From Catellatospora paridis (GTDB lineage: Bacteria > Actinomycetota > Actinomycetes > Mycobacteriales > Micromonosporaceae): a stretch of DNA of 64,000 nucleotides. The DNA is taken from NCBI RefSeq assembly GCF_009720365.1, contig NZ_WBZD01000044.1:1-64000 (forward strand), in the 5' to 3' direction. Position 1 is the first letter of the stretch. The number at the start of each line of letters is the position of its first letter. The notes under the pieces are model-generated. The model made no database searches, was not told the DNA's origin, and worked only from the letters and a program-made list of their open reading frames with translations. The translations under genes and the position numbers were made by a program. This document shows, piece by piece, positions 32,512 through 40,594 of the stretch.

Positions 32512-32948
32512 GCCTCCTCGGCGCGCGGGCCGGCCACGTAAAGCAGGCGGAACTTGCCGACCTGCACCTCGTCGCCGTTGTTGAGCGTGGCCGACTCGAC
32601 CCGCTCCCGGTTGACGTACGTGCCGTTGAGGCTGCCCACGTCGCGCACGGTGAAGGTGGACCCGTCCCGGTGGAACTCGGCGTGCCGGCGCGAGACCGTC
32701 ACGTCGTCGAGGAAGATGTCGCTGTCGGGATGACGGCCACTGGTCGTCACATCGTGGTCGAGCAGGAATCGGGCGCCCGCGTTCGGGCCACGACGCACCA
32801 CCAGCAGGGCCATGCCCGGCGGCAGCTGTCCCGAGACCCGCCCCGGGACTACGTCAGACTCCGGCCCTTCCAGCGCCTCCTCCAAGGAGCCGAGGTGCAG
32901 GGTCGACGTGACGTCGAGCTGGGGGAACTCGTCGTCTGGTCGCGTCAT
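32508..32948 (-). CDS. garA: FHA-domain metabolic regulator GarA/OdhI
   Basis: A phosphothreonine-binding switch that inhibits 2-oxoglutarate dehydrogenase and glutamate dehydrogenase when unphosphorylated. 146 aa. The C-terminal FHA domain is nearly invariant (GRHPDSDIFLDDVTVSRRHAEF, DVGSLNGTYVNRE, NGDEVQVGKFRL). The N-terminal phosphosite, ETTS in mycobacteria, appears as DVTST (residues 12-16), so the PknB/PknG target residues are shifted. Gene order matches mycobacteria. Confidence 0.95.
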   Translation of the reverse strand: MTRPDDEFPQLDVTSTLHLGSLEEALEGPESDVVPGRVSGQLPPGMALLVVRRGPNAGARFLLDHDVTTSGRHPDSDIFLDDVTVSRRHAEFHRDGSTFTVRDVGSLNGTYVNRERVESATLNNGDEVQVGKFRLLYVAGPRAEEA

Positions 32949-33114
32949 CGGACCACCTCACGGTCATATCGGCCACGTATCCGTGGAACTGCTATGGGCA
33001 CCGGGTAGGGCGTTACTCGACGTCAGCGGCGAGCTTAGGGGGCGAGCCTAGCGACCCTGGAAATGAAGGGTCAACCGGACTCGCTGGTCCCGATTCACGC
33101 CCCTGAATGAAGGT

Positions 33115-33492
33115 TCAGCTCTGGGTCAGCTCACGGTACGCTGCCGCGTCGAGAAGCGCATCCAGCGCGGACGGATCGGCGATCTCGATTTCGACGAGCC
33201 AGCCCTCGCCGTAGGGGTCGGTGTTGATGAGGTCGGGCGAGTCGACGAGGGTCTCGTTGCGCGCGGTCACCGTGCCGCTGAGCGGGGCGTAGATCTCCGA
33301 CACGCTCTTGGTGGACTCGACCTCGCCGAAGGACTCGCCCGCCGCGACGACCTGGCCGGTCTCCGGCAGCTGCACGTACACGATGTCGCCCAGCGCGTCC
33401 TGCGCGAAGTGGGTGATACCGACCCGGACCGACCCGCCCTTCGTGGTGACCCACTCATGCTCGGCGGTGTACTTCAGGTCCTCAGGAATCAC
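33115..33492 (-). CDS. gcvH: Glycine cleavage system H protein
   Basis: The lipoyl carrier that shuttles the aminomethyl group between the P, T and L proteins. 125 aa. The lipoylated residue is Lys62 in EVESTKSVSEIYAPLSG. The C-terminal GEGWLVEIE is typical. The GTG start (33490-33492) has GAAAGG upstream; longer frames are spurious. Other gcv genes are not in the window. Confidence 0.96.
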   Translation of the reverse strand: MIPEDLKYTAEHEWVTTKGGSVRVGITHFAQDALGDIVYVQLPETGQVVAAGESFGEVESTKSVSEIYAPLSGTVTARNETLVDSPDLINTDPYGEGWLVEIEIADPSALDALLDAAAYRELTQS

Positions 33493-33535
33493 GGTCGTGC
33501 CCTTTCGCTCCAGGCCGTCGTGTGGCCTCTGCCCG

Positions 33536-34546
33536 TCAGGAGACGGGCTTCGCGTACTCCAGGTTCGGCGTGCCCCGCACCGCGGTGATGTCGACCGGAT
33601 GCGGATCACTGACGATCACGTTACCGCCGTCGCCGGTCACGTCGTCAACCACCCCGCCGCGGAACTCCATGGCCTTGTTCAGGTCTTCCGGGCCGATCGC
33701 GGTCACCGTGTACGGCCCGGTCAGGCGTACGCCGTCGACCTCGATGCCACCACCGCCCACGTCGACGAAGTGGGTCGACGCGATCACCCGCACGGAACCG
33801 CCGTTCCCGTCGACCTGGATCGCCTCGGCCCCCGCCCCGCGCAGCTCCTGCACCGCGTTGAGCAGGTGGTTCGCGGTGATCGGCCCGGCGCCGTCGGAGA
33901 AACGCAGCGTGATGCCCGTGCCCTGGGCCTTGAGCGTGCCCGCCAGGATGCCGATGTCGTCGGCGCGCTCCTGGGCCTCCTTGAGGACCTGCTCCCGGCT
34001 GGACGCGCCCGAGGCGAGCTCGCGGCGGGTCGCCTCGAGCTCGGCGATGTCCTGGCGCAGCCGGTCCGCGCGCGAGTCGAGGTCGGCGAGGATGACGTAG
34101 AGGTCCTCCTCGCGCAGCGAGTTGTAGCCCTCGTCCGCCGAGTTGCTCTTGAGCTGGACCGCCAGCGTGAAGCCGAGCAGCACCAGCAGCAGGCCGATCA
34201 GGGCGCCCGCGCCGCTGATCCGCTTGCGCACGCCGTCGCTCGGGGAGTCCGTATCCGGCTCGGGCCGCTCGGCGGGAGCCTGGTCACCCGACACCGCGGA
34301 GCCGGCCTCGTGCGCCGCGCCCGGCACCGCGGGGTCGGAGATCTCGGCCGCCGGGGACTCGTCGACCACCGCCTTGTCCGCCGCGGGCTTGGCTGACCTG
34401 CCTGTCGAGGGCTTGGCTGACCTGCCCGCCGAGGTCCCGGCCTCCGGGATCTTGGCGGTGGGAGTGTCGCCGGCCTCGCCCGCCAGGGGCACGGTCGGCT
34501 CGTCGCCCGGCCCGGGGCCGATTGGTTGCGTCTTCTCGTCGCTCAC
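33536..34546 (-). CDS. DUF881-family membrane protein with long disordered N-terminus
   Basis: A 336-aa protein. The first 100 residues are acidic and low complexity, with a twice-repeated GRSAKP segment. One transmembrane helix (about 112-130), a coiled coil (LDSRADRLRQDIAELEATRREL) and the DUF881 domain (GITLRFSDGAGPIT, NELRGAGAEAIQVDG, YTVTAIGPEDLNKAM) follow. Homologue of Rv1825/CwlP-like proteins suspected in cell-wall and division control. GTG start. Confidence 0.9.
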   Translation of the reverse strand: MSDEKTQPIGPGPGDEPTVPLAGEAGDTPTAKIPEAGTSAGRSAKPSTGRSAKPAADKAVVDESPAAEISDPAVPGAAHEAGSAVSGDQAPAERPEPDTDSPSDGVRKRISGAGALIGLLLVLLGFTLAVQLKSNSADEGYNSLREEDLYVILADLDSRADRLRQDIAELEATRRELASGASSREQVLKEAQERADDIGILAGTLKAQGTGITLRFSDGAGPITANHLLNAVQELRGAGAEAIQVDGNGGSVRVIASTHFVDVGGGGIEVDGVRLTGPYTVTAIGPEDLNKAMEFRGGVVDDVTGDGGNVIVSDPHPVDITAVRGTPNLEYAKPVS

Positions 34547-34554
34547 CGCTGCAC

Positions 34555-34887
34555 CTACGCCTTGAACAACCGGCGCCGGATCGCCGCCACGTTGCCGAAG
34601 ATCCGCACGCCGAGGACGACGACCACGCCGGTGGACAACTGGACGCCCACCCCCAGCTTGTCACCGAGGTACACGATGAAGCCCGCGACCAGGACGTTGG
34701 AGACGAACGAGATCACGAACTGCTTGTCGTCGAAGATCCCGTCGAGCTTGGCGCGCACGCCGCCGAAGACCGCGTCCAGCGCGGCCACGACGGCGATCGG
34801 CAGGTAGGGCTGCAGCGCGTCCGGGACGGTGGGGTTGAGCACGACGCCCAGCACCACTCCGGCGATCAACGCCAGTACTGCGATCAC
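34555..34887 (-). CDS. sbp: Small basic protein (DUF1290)
   Basis: A 110-aa protein with about three transmembrane helices and a basic C-terminus (RIFGNVAAIRRRLF). The N-terminal IAVLALIAGVVLGV and YLPIAVVAALDAVFGGVRA are family hallmarks (Rv1824, Sbp). It starts at GTG 34885-34887, overlapping the upstream DUF881 stop (GTGA). Confidence 0.92.
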   Translation of the reverse strand: MIAVLALIAGVVLGVVLNPTVPDALQPYLPIAVVAALDAVFGGVRAKLDGIFDDKQFVISFVSNVLVAGFIVYLGDKLGVGVQLSTGVVVVLGVRIFGNVAAIRRRLFKA

Positions 34888-35795
34888 TTGCCACCTCCCG
34901 AGGGCGAGGTTGAGGGTTTCGGTGTGCCCGAGGGCGACGGCTGCGGCACGTGGGCGAACTGCAGCCGCGGCATCACCGCCGCCGGCAGCTCCAGGTCGTT
35001 CTTTTCGTCGACGTCGAAGCCGAGCTCCAGACGTTTGTCGTCGCGCAGCTTGCGGTAGGTGTCCGCGGTCCCGGTGTCGTTGAACTTGTCCGCCATGTCG
35101 GACGGCCCGATCGCGGCCACCTGGTACGGGCCGATGATGTGCGCGTTGCCGATCAGGATCGCCGAACCGGCGGTGCGGATCGGCGTCACCGAGGTCAGCC
35201 GGCGGCCGTTGACCGAGATCGCCTCGGCGCCCGACGCCCACAGCGCGTTCGTCACCAGCTGCAGGTCCAGGTCGAGGATTCGGGCCAGCCGCTCGGTGCC
35301 CGCGTTGGGCCCGTCGGAGAGGGTGACCACCACGCCGTCGCCGGAGACCTTGCGCAGCCCCGTCGCGGCCTCCAGCTCGCGCAGGCGGCCGATGGCGGTG
35401 TCGTCCAGCGCCTGCTCCCGCAGCCCGTTGACCTCGTCCTGGAGGCTCTCGGCGCGCTGGTCGAGCTTGTCGGTGTCCGTGGTGCGCCGGTTGATGTCCT
35501 TGATCAGTTCGGTGCGGGTGGTGGCCCGGGCCGGCGCCCGCGCGACGACCTGCAGGTAGGCCACCGCGAGCAGCACGCCGATGACCACGCAGGCGACCAC
35601 GGTGAACCCGCGGCGCGTCCACCGCGTCGCCGACGGCAGCGGGCCGCGCTCACGGCGGGCGCGAGCGGCATCGGTGTATCCGCCGTCGAGCGGGTCCTGG
35701 AACAGGTCGGTCAGCATGTCCGTCTGCCAGACCCGCTGCCCCGACGGCGGCGTCGACACCGGCCGCTCCGGCTCCCGATCGGGGCCGGTGCTCAT
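34884..35795 (-). CDS. DUF881-family membrane protein
   Basis: A 303-aa paralogue of the other DUF881 protein flanking sbp. It has a transmembrane helix (about 68-88), a coiled coil (RAESLQDEVNGLREQAL) and a DUF881 domain with GVVVTLSDGPNAG, NALWASGAEAISVNGRRL and YQVAAIGPSDMADKF. The C-terminal tail is Pro/Ser-rich. It corresponds to Rv1823. Its ATG overlaps the mini-ORF stop. Confidence 0.9.
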   Translation of the reverse strand: MSTGPDREPERPVSTPPSGQRVWQTDMLTDLFQDPLDGGYTDAARARRERGPLPSATRWTRRGFTVVACVVIGVLLAVAYLQVVARAPARATTRTELIKDINRRTTDTDKLDQRAESLQDEVNGLREQALDDTAIGRLRELEAATGLRKVSGDGVVVTLSDGPNAGTERLARILDLDLQLVTNALWASGAEAISVNGRRLTSVTPIRTAGSAILIGNAHIIGPYQVAAIGPSDMADKFNDTGTADTYRKLRDDKRLELGFDVDEKNDLELPAAVMPRLQFAHVPQPSPSGTPKPSTSPSGGGK

Positions 35796-35863
35796 GCCCT
35801 ATCCTCGCCGCGCTCGCCGGCGGCATCGCGGAGCCCGCCGCTGCGCTCACTGCGCTCGCTCAT
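35792..35863 (-). CDS. 23-codon MSERSER mini-ORF bridging pgsA and DUF881 gene
   Basis: The ATG overlaps the pgsA stop (ATGA) and the TGA overlaps the DUF881 start (ATGA), so the frame joins the two genes exactly. The product would read MSERSERSGGLRDAAGERGE plus four residues. Its first seven residues are identical to those of the mini-ORF at 22118-22186. Probably an interspersed repeat that can act as a translational bridge; no protein role is claimed. Confidence 0.4.
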   Translation of the reverse strand: MSERSERSGGLRDAAGERGEDRA

Positions 35864-36552
35864 GCCGCCACCTCGCGGGAACGGCGCACCACGGCGGCGA
35901 ACTGCACCAGGTAGAAGATGCCCGCGATCCAGTACAGCACGATGCCCCACCAGCACAGCGCCCAGCCGCTGGCGTAGGCGATGTCGTGCACCGCGCCCGT
36001 CGGCACGGCCCAGGCCAGCAGCAGGACCGGGAAGCCCATCAGCAGGATGAAGGTGGCCGTCTTGCCGAGGTAGTGCACCGGCAGCGGGCCGTAGCCGAGC
36101 TTGCGCAGCACCGGGAAGGTCAGCATCAGCAGCACGTCGCGGGCCAGCAGCGCGACCGTGAACTGCCAGGGCACGATGTCGCGCACGGTGAACGCGAGCA
36201 GCGTGGCCAGGATGTAGAGGCGGTCGGCGGCCGGGTCCAGCAGCTCGCCGACCCGGCTCACCTGGCCGAGCCGGCGGGCCAGGTAGCCGTCGATCCAGTC
36301 GGTGGTGCCGCCCAGGCCGAGCACGACCACGGCCCAGCCGACCTCGTCGGCGACCAGGAAGAGGTAGAGGAAGATCGGCACGCCGAGCAGGCGGGCGAAG
36401 CTGATCAGATTGGGGATGGTGAGGACGCGGTCGCGCGATGGCACGCGAGCATCGCCCAGCGGCTGCTGAGCCACCGAGGCCTCCCCTCCGCCGCCGGCCA
36501 CAAAAGCGACAGCCGGCACAGGCCGGCCGCATTCGCCCGAATCTCCGGACAT
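35860..36552 (-). CDS. CDP-alcohol phosphatidyltransferase (PgsA-like)
   Basis: Transfers a phosphatidyl group from CDP-diacylglycerol to an alcohol. The frame from ATG 36550-36552 gives 230 aa with the family motif D-x2-DG-x2-AR-x8-G-x3-D-x3-D, seen in DWIDGYLARRLGQVSRVGEL and on to LDPAADR. It has about five helices. It occupies the position of Rv1822 (pgsA2), first in this conserved locus. Acceptor alcohol unknown. The start is uncertain; a Ser/Gly-rich leader of about 40 residues may be untranslated. Confidence 0.88.
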   Translation of the reverse strand: MSGDSGECGRPVPAVAFVAGGGGEASVAQQPLGDARVPSRDRVLTIPNLISFARLLGVPIFLYLFLVADEVGWAVVVLGLGGTTDWIDGYLARRLGQVSRVGELLDPAADRLYILATLLAFTVRDIVPWQFTVALLARDVLLMLTFPVLRKLGYGPLPVHYLGKTATFILLMGFPVLLLAWAVPTGAVHDIAYASGWALCWWGIVLYWIAGIFYLVQFAAVVRRSREVAA

Positions 36553-36636
36553 GATCCGCCGATTCACGACCCCCAGTTGTACCACGTTGCCGCGGGCGGC
36601 TGCCGACACGGCCGCAGGCGTCGGCGACGGTGCGGG

Positions 36637-36671
36637 AAAAGGGCGCACCCGCAGTACGGGTACGCCCTTTT
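36637..36671. terminator. Rho-independent terminator between SGNH and pgsA-like genes
   Basis: AAAAGGGCG (36637-36645) pairs with CGCCCTTTT (36663-36671), and an inner ACCCG/CGGGT stem (36647-36651, 36657-36661) closes a CAGTA loop. It has T-runs on both strands and lies 12 bases past the SGNH stop. A rare textbook intrinsic terminator in this window. Confidence 0.88.
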
Positions 36672-36682
36672 TGTCCTTTTTA

Positions 36683-37840
36683 TCAGAGCGCGGTGCAGAC
36701 CGGCACCGGGGTGCCGTTGGTGCCCTGGTAACTGGCGAGGAAGCCGGTCGCCGTGCCCGCGCCGGGCGACAGCAGGCCGTTCCAGCTGACGTTGAGCGCG
36801 GTCACGGTCGAGCCGCTCTGGGTGTACTGCCCGTTCCAGCTCTGCGAGATCACCTGGCCGTTGGGGAAGGTGAACCGCACCGACCAGCCGCTGATCGGCA
36901 CCGTGCCGTTGTTGACAACCCGGAGCTCACCCTGGAAGCCGCCCGGCCACTGCCCGATGATCACGTACGTCACCGAGCAGGACCTGCTCGTGCCGCCCGA
37001 CGGGGACGGCGACGGCGGGCGCGACGGGCTCGGCGACACCGACGGCGAGGGCGGGGCCGACGGCCTCGGCGAGGCCGACGGGGACGCCGACGCCGACGGG
37101 GACGGCGGGTTCGACGGCGTCACGCCGCTGAGCGCCGCGGTCAGCGCCGGGTACCAGCGGTCCGACATCTTCTGGTCGCCGGCCGCGTTGGGGTGCACGC
37201 CGTCGTAGGTGTCGGTGGCCGTGCTGAAGCCGGTCCACTGGTCGACGACGGTGATCGGCGACTGCGCGGTGGTCTTGCCCGCCGCCCAGGACGGGATGGC
37301 GTTGTTGAACGACACCACCCGCGCCGCACACTCGGTGCAGCTGGACGGGTTCATCGGAATGATCTTCGCCACCAGGATCTTCATGGCCGGGTTGCTGGCC
37401 CGCATCTGGTCGACCAGCTTGCTGAAGGCCGTCAGGATCTGCGTGTTGGGCAGGTTGGACCACACGTCGTTGGTGCCGAAGTGCATCAGCACGACGTCGG
37501 GCAGGGTCGCCGACAGCCAGCCGACGAGCTGGTTCTGGTTGGCCACGTTGGTCGCCAGGAAACCGCCGTGGCCTTCGTTGTCGCCGTCGTGCGCGACCCC
37601 GCAGCCCTGCGCCGGCAGCGTGCCGACCATGTCGATGTTGGTGTAGCCGGTGCTCTGCAGCCGGTTCCACAGCGTCGCCCGCCAGCAGCCGGGCGAGCCG
37701 GTGATCGAGTCGCCGAGCGCCATGATGCGGGTCGGGGCGGCGGCGGCGCTGCCGGTGGGAGCTGCGACGACGACGGCCGTCGCGGCCACGAGTGTGCCCA
37801 GCAGCGCCATCAGCGCCGCCCTCACGGTGGGCCTGGACAT
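36683..37840 (-). CDS. Secreted SGNH-hydrolase (CE3-like esterase) with CBM2
   Basis: An exported carbohydrate esterase, 385 aa. It has a signal peptide (about 1-34), an SGNH domain with GDSITG (nucleophile Ser), HFGTNDVW and DGVHPNAAGD (Asp/His), then a Pro/Ser/Ala linker of about 45 residues and a cellulose-binding CBM2 starting SCSVTYVIIGQWPGGF with the surface Trp pattern. Similar proteins remove acetyl groups from xylan. It may act with the GH30 system on plant or fungal walls (inference). Confidence 0.93.
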   Translation of the reverse strand: MSRPTVRAALMALLGTLVAATAVVVAAPTGSAAAAPTRIMALGDSITGSPGCWRATLWNRLQSTGYTNIDMVGTLPAQGCGVAHDGDNEGHGGFLATNVANQNQLVGWLSATLPDVVLMHFGTNDVWSNLPNTQILTAFSKLVDQMRASNPAMKILVAKIIPMNPSSCTECAARVVSFNNAIPSWAAGKTTAQSPITVVDQWTGFSTATDTYDGVHPNAAGDQKMSDRWYPALTAALSGVTPSNPPSPSASASPSASPRPSAPPSPSVSPSPSRPPSPSPSGGTSRSCSVTYVIIGQWPGGFQGELRVVNNGTVPISGWSVRFTFPNGQVISQSWNGQYTQSGSTVTALNVSWNGLLSPGAGTATGFLASYQGTNGTPVPVCTAL

Positions 37841-38009
37841 GAGCGAATCCCCTCACTGGGACGCGCGAAGACACCCGCCGCCCACGCGGAGACCCCACGC
37901 TGGTACGAGACAGAACGTCGATGCGGCACGGCGCAGTCGACGAGATCAGGGTGCGGCCCGGCTCCCGGGGGCCGTCAGAGCCCACCGTCGATATTAGAGG
38001 GCGCGGCGG

Positions 38010-39134
38010 CTACCGCGAAACCGAGCTGACCAACAGCACGAACAGCAGTGCCACCGCGACGATGCCGACACACGCCGCCACCAGCACCAGCGTGTGCTGC
38101 GGCAGCCGCCGCGCGACCGGTGCCGCGGCATGCCGCCCGACGCGTTCCGGCGCGGCGGGCGCCACGGCCGGCTCGTTCAGGTACGGCGGCAGGTACACGG
38201 TCGTGCTGAACGCCGGCGCGGCGAGCACCGACGGCGGCTCGTACCCGGCCGGGGTCAGGTGGTCCCACAGCGCAGGGGCCTGCTCCTCCGGCTCCGGCTG
38301 CGCCCAGGAGTCCGCCGGGGCCGGTCCTGGCCGCTGCTGTGGCACGGGGTCCGGGAGCGCGTCCGCAAGCGAGGCGGGTGACCGGCGCTCGGCTCCTCCG
38401 GCGAGCTCGACCGGGGAGATCGGGGCGTCCGGGATCAGGCCGACGCCGCACCGGTGCCGCGGATCGGCGACGGCGCGCCCGGCCGCGGTGATCATCGTGT
38501 GCACCGGGTCGGCGGGGTCCAGCCCCGTGGCGTACTCGCGCGCCTCGGCCAGCAGCTCGTGCGCGTCGTTGAAGCCGCCGCAGTCGCGCCACATCGCGGC
38601 CAGGCGCAGCTGCATGCGCAGGCCGACCGGATGCGCCGCGCCGTGCGAGCGCCGGTGCTCGTCGATGACCGTGGCCAGGCGCAGCCGCGCCGTCACGCAG
38701 TGGCCCTGCGCGTGCTCGACGGTGGCCAGGTCGCCGCGCGCGGCCAGCACCCGGTCCGAGTCCGCGCCGTCGAGCTCGGAGTACGCCGCGATCAGGTCGA
38801 GGTAGCGCTGCACCGCGCGGGCGTGCACGCCCACCCTCGCCAGCACCGCGGCCAGCAGCCCGAGCGCGTGCAGGGTGCGCCGGTCGCGCTCGCCGTAGAG
38901 CGTCCGCGACGCCGCGAAGCCGTAGGCGGCCCAGCCCCGGGCGGCGTACGGCTCGCCGAGCCCGAGCAGCACCCCGGTCTGCAGCACCACCGCCTCGGCG
39001 ACGACCGCGGTGGCCTGGGCGGGGTCGGCGGGCACCGTGCCCAGCGCCGCGGACAGCAGGTCGTGCGCGGCCGACAGCGTCCCGGCCGCGATGTGCTCGC
39101 GCGCCCGTGCCACCACGTGCTCTCCGACCGGCAT
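38010..39134 (-). CDS. TPR-like protein with C-terminal membrane anchor
   Basis: A 374-aa protein: helical repeats over about residues 5-230 (LRRTLHALGLLAAVLARVG-like pairs) resembling tetratricopeptide repeats, a Pro-rich linker, and one C-terminal transmembrane helix (LVLVAACVGIVAVALLFVLL). The N-terminal domain is therefore cytosolic and tail-anchored. ATG 39132-39134 was chosen because GAGGGG sits 12 bases away; the GTG further up has no spacing. No function recognised. Confidence 0.75.
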   Translation of the reverse strand: MPVGEHVVARAREHIAAGTLSAAHDLLSAALGTVPADPAQATAVVAEAVVLQTGVLLGLGEPYAARGWAAYGFAASRTLYGERDRRTLHALGLLAAVLARVGVHARAVQRYLDLIAAYSELDGADSDRVLAARGDLATVEHAQGHCVTARLRLATVIDEHRRSHGAAHPVGLRMQLRLAAMWRDCGGFNDAHELLAEAREYATGLDPADPVHTMITAAGRAVADPRHRCGVGLIPDAPISPVELAGGAERRSPASLADALPDPVPQQRPGPAPADSWAQPEPEEQAPALWDHLTPAGYEPPSVLAAPAFSTTVYLPPYLNEPAVAPAAPERVGRHAAAPVARRLPQHTLVLVAACVGIVAVALLFVLLVSSVSR

Positions 39135-39233
39135 CGCCGCGCGCACCCCCTCGTCACCCGACCGCGGACCGCCACCATGCCGCGTGGAGACCCTCGGGCG
39201 CCAGCCCTGGGAGGGTTACGTCACCAAGCTGAC

Positions 39234-39270
39234 CCGCCACCGCCGACCGGCGAACGGTCGGCGGTGGCGG
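39234..39270. terminator. Perfect 15-bp hairpin downstream of the NTF2-like gene
   Basis: CCGCCACCGCCGACC (39234-39248) and GGTCGGCGGTGGCGG (39256-39270) flank a 7-nt loop, 14 bases past the NTF2-like stop on the minus strand. A likely terminator despite lacking a U-tract. Confidence 0.65.
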
Positions 39271-39283
39271 CGGGGACGCCCGG

Positions 39284-39754
39284 TCAGACCACCGGCAGCG
39301 GCGAGCTGACATCCAGGATGATCTTCCACTGGCCGCGCTCGCGGACGAAGGTGAGCGCGTTGTAGAAGTGCTGCTTGAAGCCCACCGACGGGATGGCGAG
39401 GGTGAAGTCGACCACCAGCGTCGCACCGCGGCAGCCGTCGACGACCTTCTTCACCTCCGGGAACGTCGCCGTGAAGGCATAGGTGAACAGCCCGGTGAAG
39501 TTGGCCTGGATGGCGGCCTTGTCCTTGCGGTACGCCCCGTTGGAGCCGATCTGCACCGCCTCGTCGTGGTAGTACGACATGACCTTGGGCAGGTCCTTGG
39601 CCAGGAACACCGCGTCGAAGTCCGCCACCGCGGCGTCGAAACTCCGTTCGCAGCCGCGCGCCGTGTCACCCTTGCCCGCGCCCGCGGCGCCGGGCACCGC
39701 CAGCAGCACCGCCAGGCCCAGCGCCGCCATTGCCGCCGCATACCACTTGCGCAC
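39284..39754 (-). CDS. Exported NTF2-like (SnoaL/DUF4440-type) protein
   Basis: A 156-aa protein with a signal peptide (about 1-26) and a cone-shaped NTF2 fold: FDAAVADFDAVFLAKDLPKV, YYHDEAVQIGSNG, VDFTLAIPSVG, ALTFVRERGQWKIILDVSSP. Such folds bind small ligands or act as adaptors; no catalytic site is evident. The GTG at 39752-39754 has GGAGGAAAC upstream, which sets the start. Confidence 0.82.
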   Translation of the reverse strand: MRKWYAAAMAALGLAVLLAVPGAAGAGKGDTARGCERSFDAAVADFDAVFLAKDLPKVMSYYHDEAVQIGSNGAYRKDKAAIQANFTGLFTYAFTATFPEVKKVVDGCRGATLVVDFTLAIPSVGFKQHFYNALTFVRERGQWKIILDVSSPLPVV

Positions 39755-39993
39755 GTTTCCTCCAGCAGTCCAGGTGAGACAGTCGCTCACATCGACCACG
39801 ATCATAAGAAGGCGATCGATATACGCACCTTGGACGATCAGCCCGACAACCCGGCACGGTCGGCGGCCACCTCGGCGCGAAATCGGGACCCGGCACGGCA
39901 CACGACCGGTGTAGGCCGCCGGGACCCTAGCGCCGGCCTCGCCCCGAGTCGGTGCGGGCGTCACCCGAACGTGAACCGACCTACTATCGGCGC

Positions 39994-40581
39994 ATGACCC
40001 GCCCGGCGACCCCGAATCCCTGGCCGCGCACGACCGATCGGCACCACGGCGACCCCGACCGGATCGCGATCATCCTGCCCGGTGGCGGCTACACGCCCGC
40101 CAGACCGCTGCTGCACCTGGCCCGCATCGTGCTCGCCCACCACGGCTGGAGCGTGCAGGAGCTATGGTGGCAGCCGCCGGCCACCCCGGATCTCGACGAG
40201 CGCGCCGCCTGGGTCGTCACGCAGGCCGTCGCCGCCGTCGAGGCCGAGTCCGCGAAACGGATCATGCTGGTCGGCAAGTCGCTGGGCACCCTGGCCGCGC
40301 CGGTCGCCGCCGAACGCCACCTGCCCGCGATCTGGTTCACCCCGCTGATGTTCCACGCCTCGGTGGTCGACGCGCTCGGCGCGACCACCGCCCCCACCCA
40401 GCTGGTCGGCGGCGGCGGGGACTTCTCCTGGGACCCGCGACTGGCCGACGACCTCGGTCTGCCGTGCCTGGAACTGCCCGGCGCCGACCACTCGCTGGAG
40501 AACCCCGACGACCCGGTCCGCAGCGCGGAGAACCTGGTCCGCGTCACCCGCCGCCTGCACGAGTTCGTGGGCGGCCTGTGA
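39994..40581 (+). CDS. Alpha/beta-hydrolase
   Basis: A 195-aa single-domain hydrolase. GKSLGT is the nucleophile elbow (Ser), IILPGGGYTPARP the oxyanion region, GADHSL supplies the His, and an Asp lies in the preceding strand. It resembles small serine hydrolases of the dienelactone hydrolase type. Its stop is 13 bases before the WYL regulator, so the two may be cotranscribed. Substrate unknown. Confidence 0.83.
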   Translation: MTRPATPNPWPRTTDRHHGDPDRIAIILPGGGYTPARPLLHLARIVLAHHGWSVQELWWQPPATPDLDERAAWVVTQAVAAVEAESAKRIMLVGKSLGTLAAPVAAERHLPAIWFTPLMFHASVVDALGATTAPTQLVGGGGDFSWDPRLADDLGLPCLELPGADHSLENPDDPVRSAENLVRVTRRLHEFVGGL

Positions 40582-40594
40582 CCGGCTTGCGCCG

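Noticed and set aside
33493-33535. Glycine riboswitch upstream of gcvH
   Set aside because: The space is only 43 bases and shows no aptamer-like structure.
36995-37115. Repetitive Pro/Ser/Ala-coding stretch as a possible CRISPR or satellite repeat
   Set aside because: It is the linker between the SGNH domain and CBM2, with imperfect codon-level repetition and no spacers.
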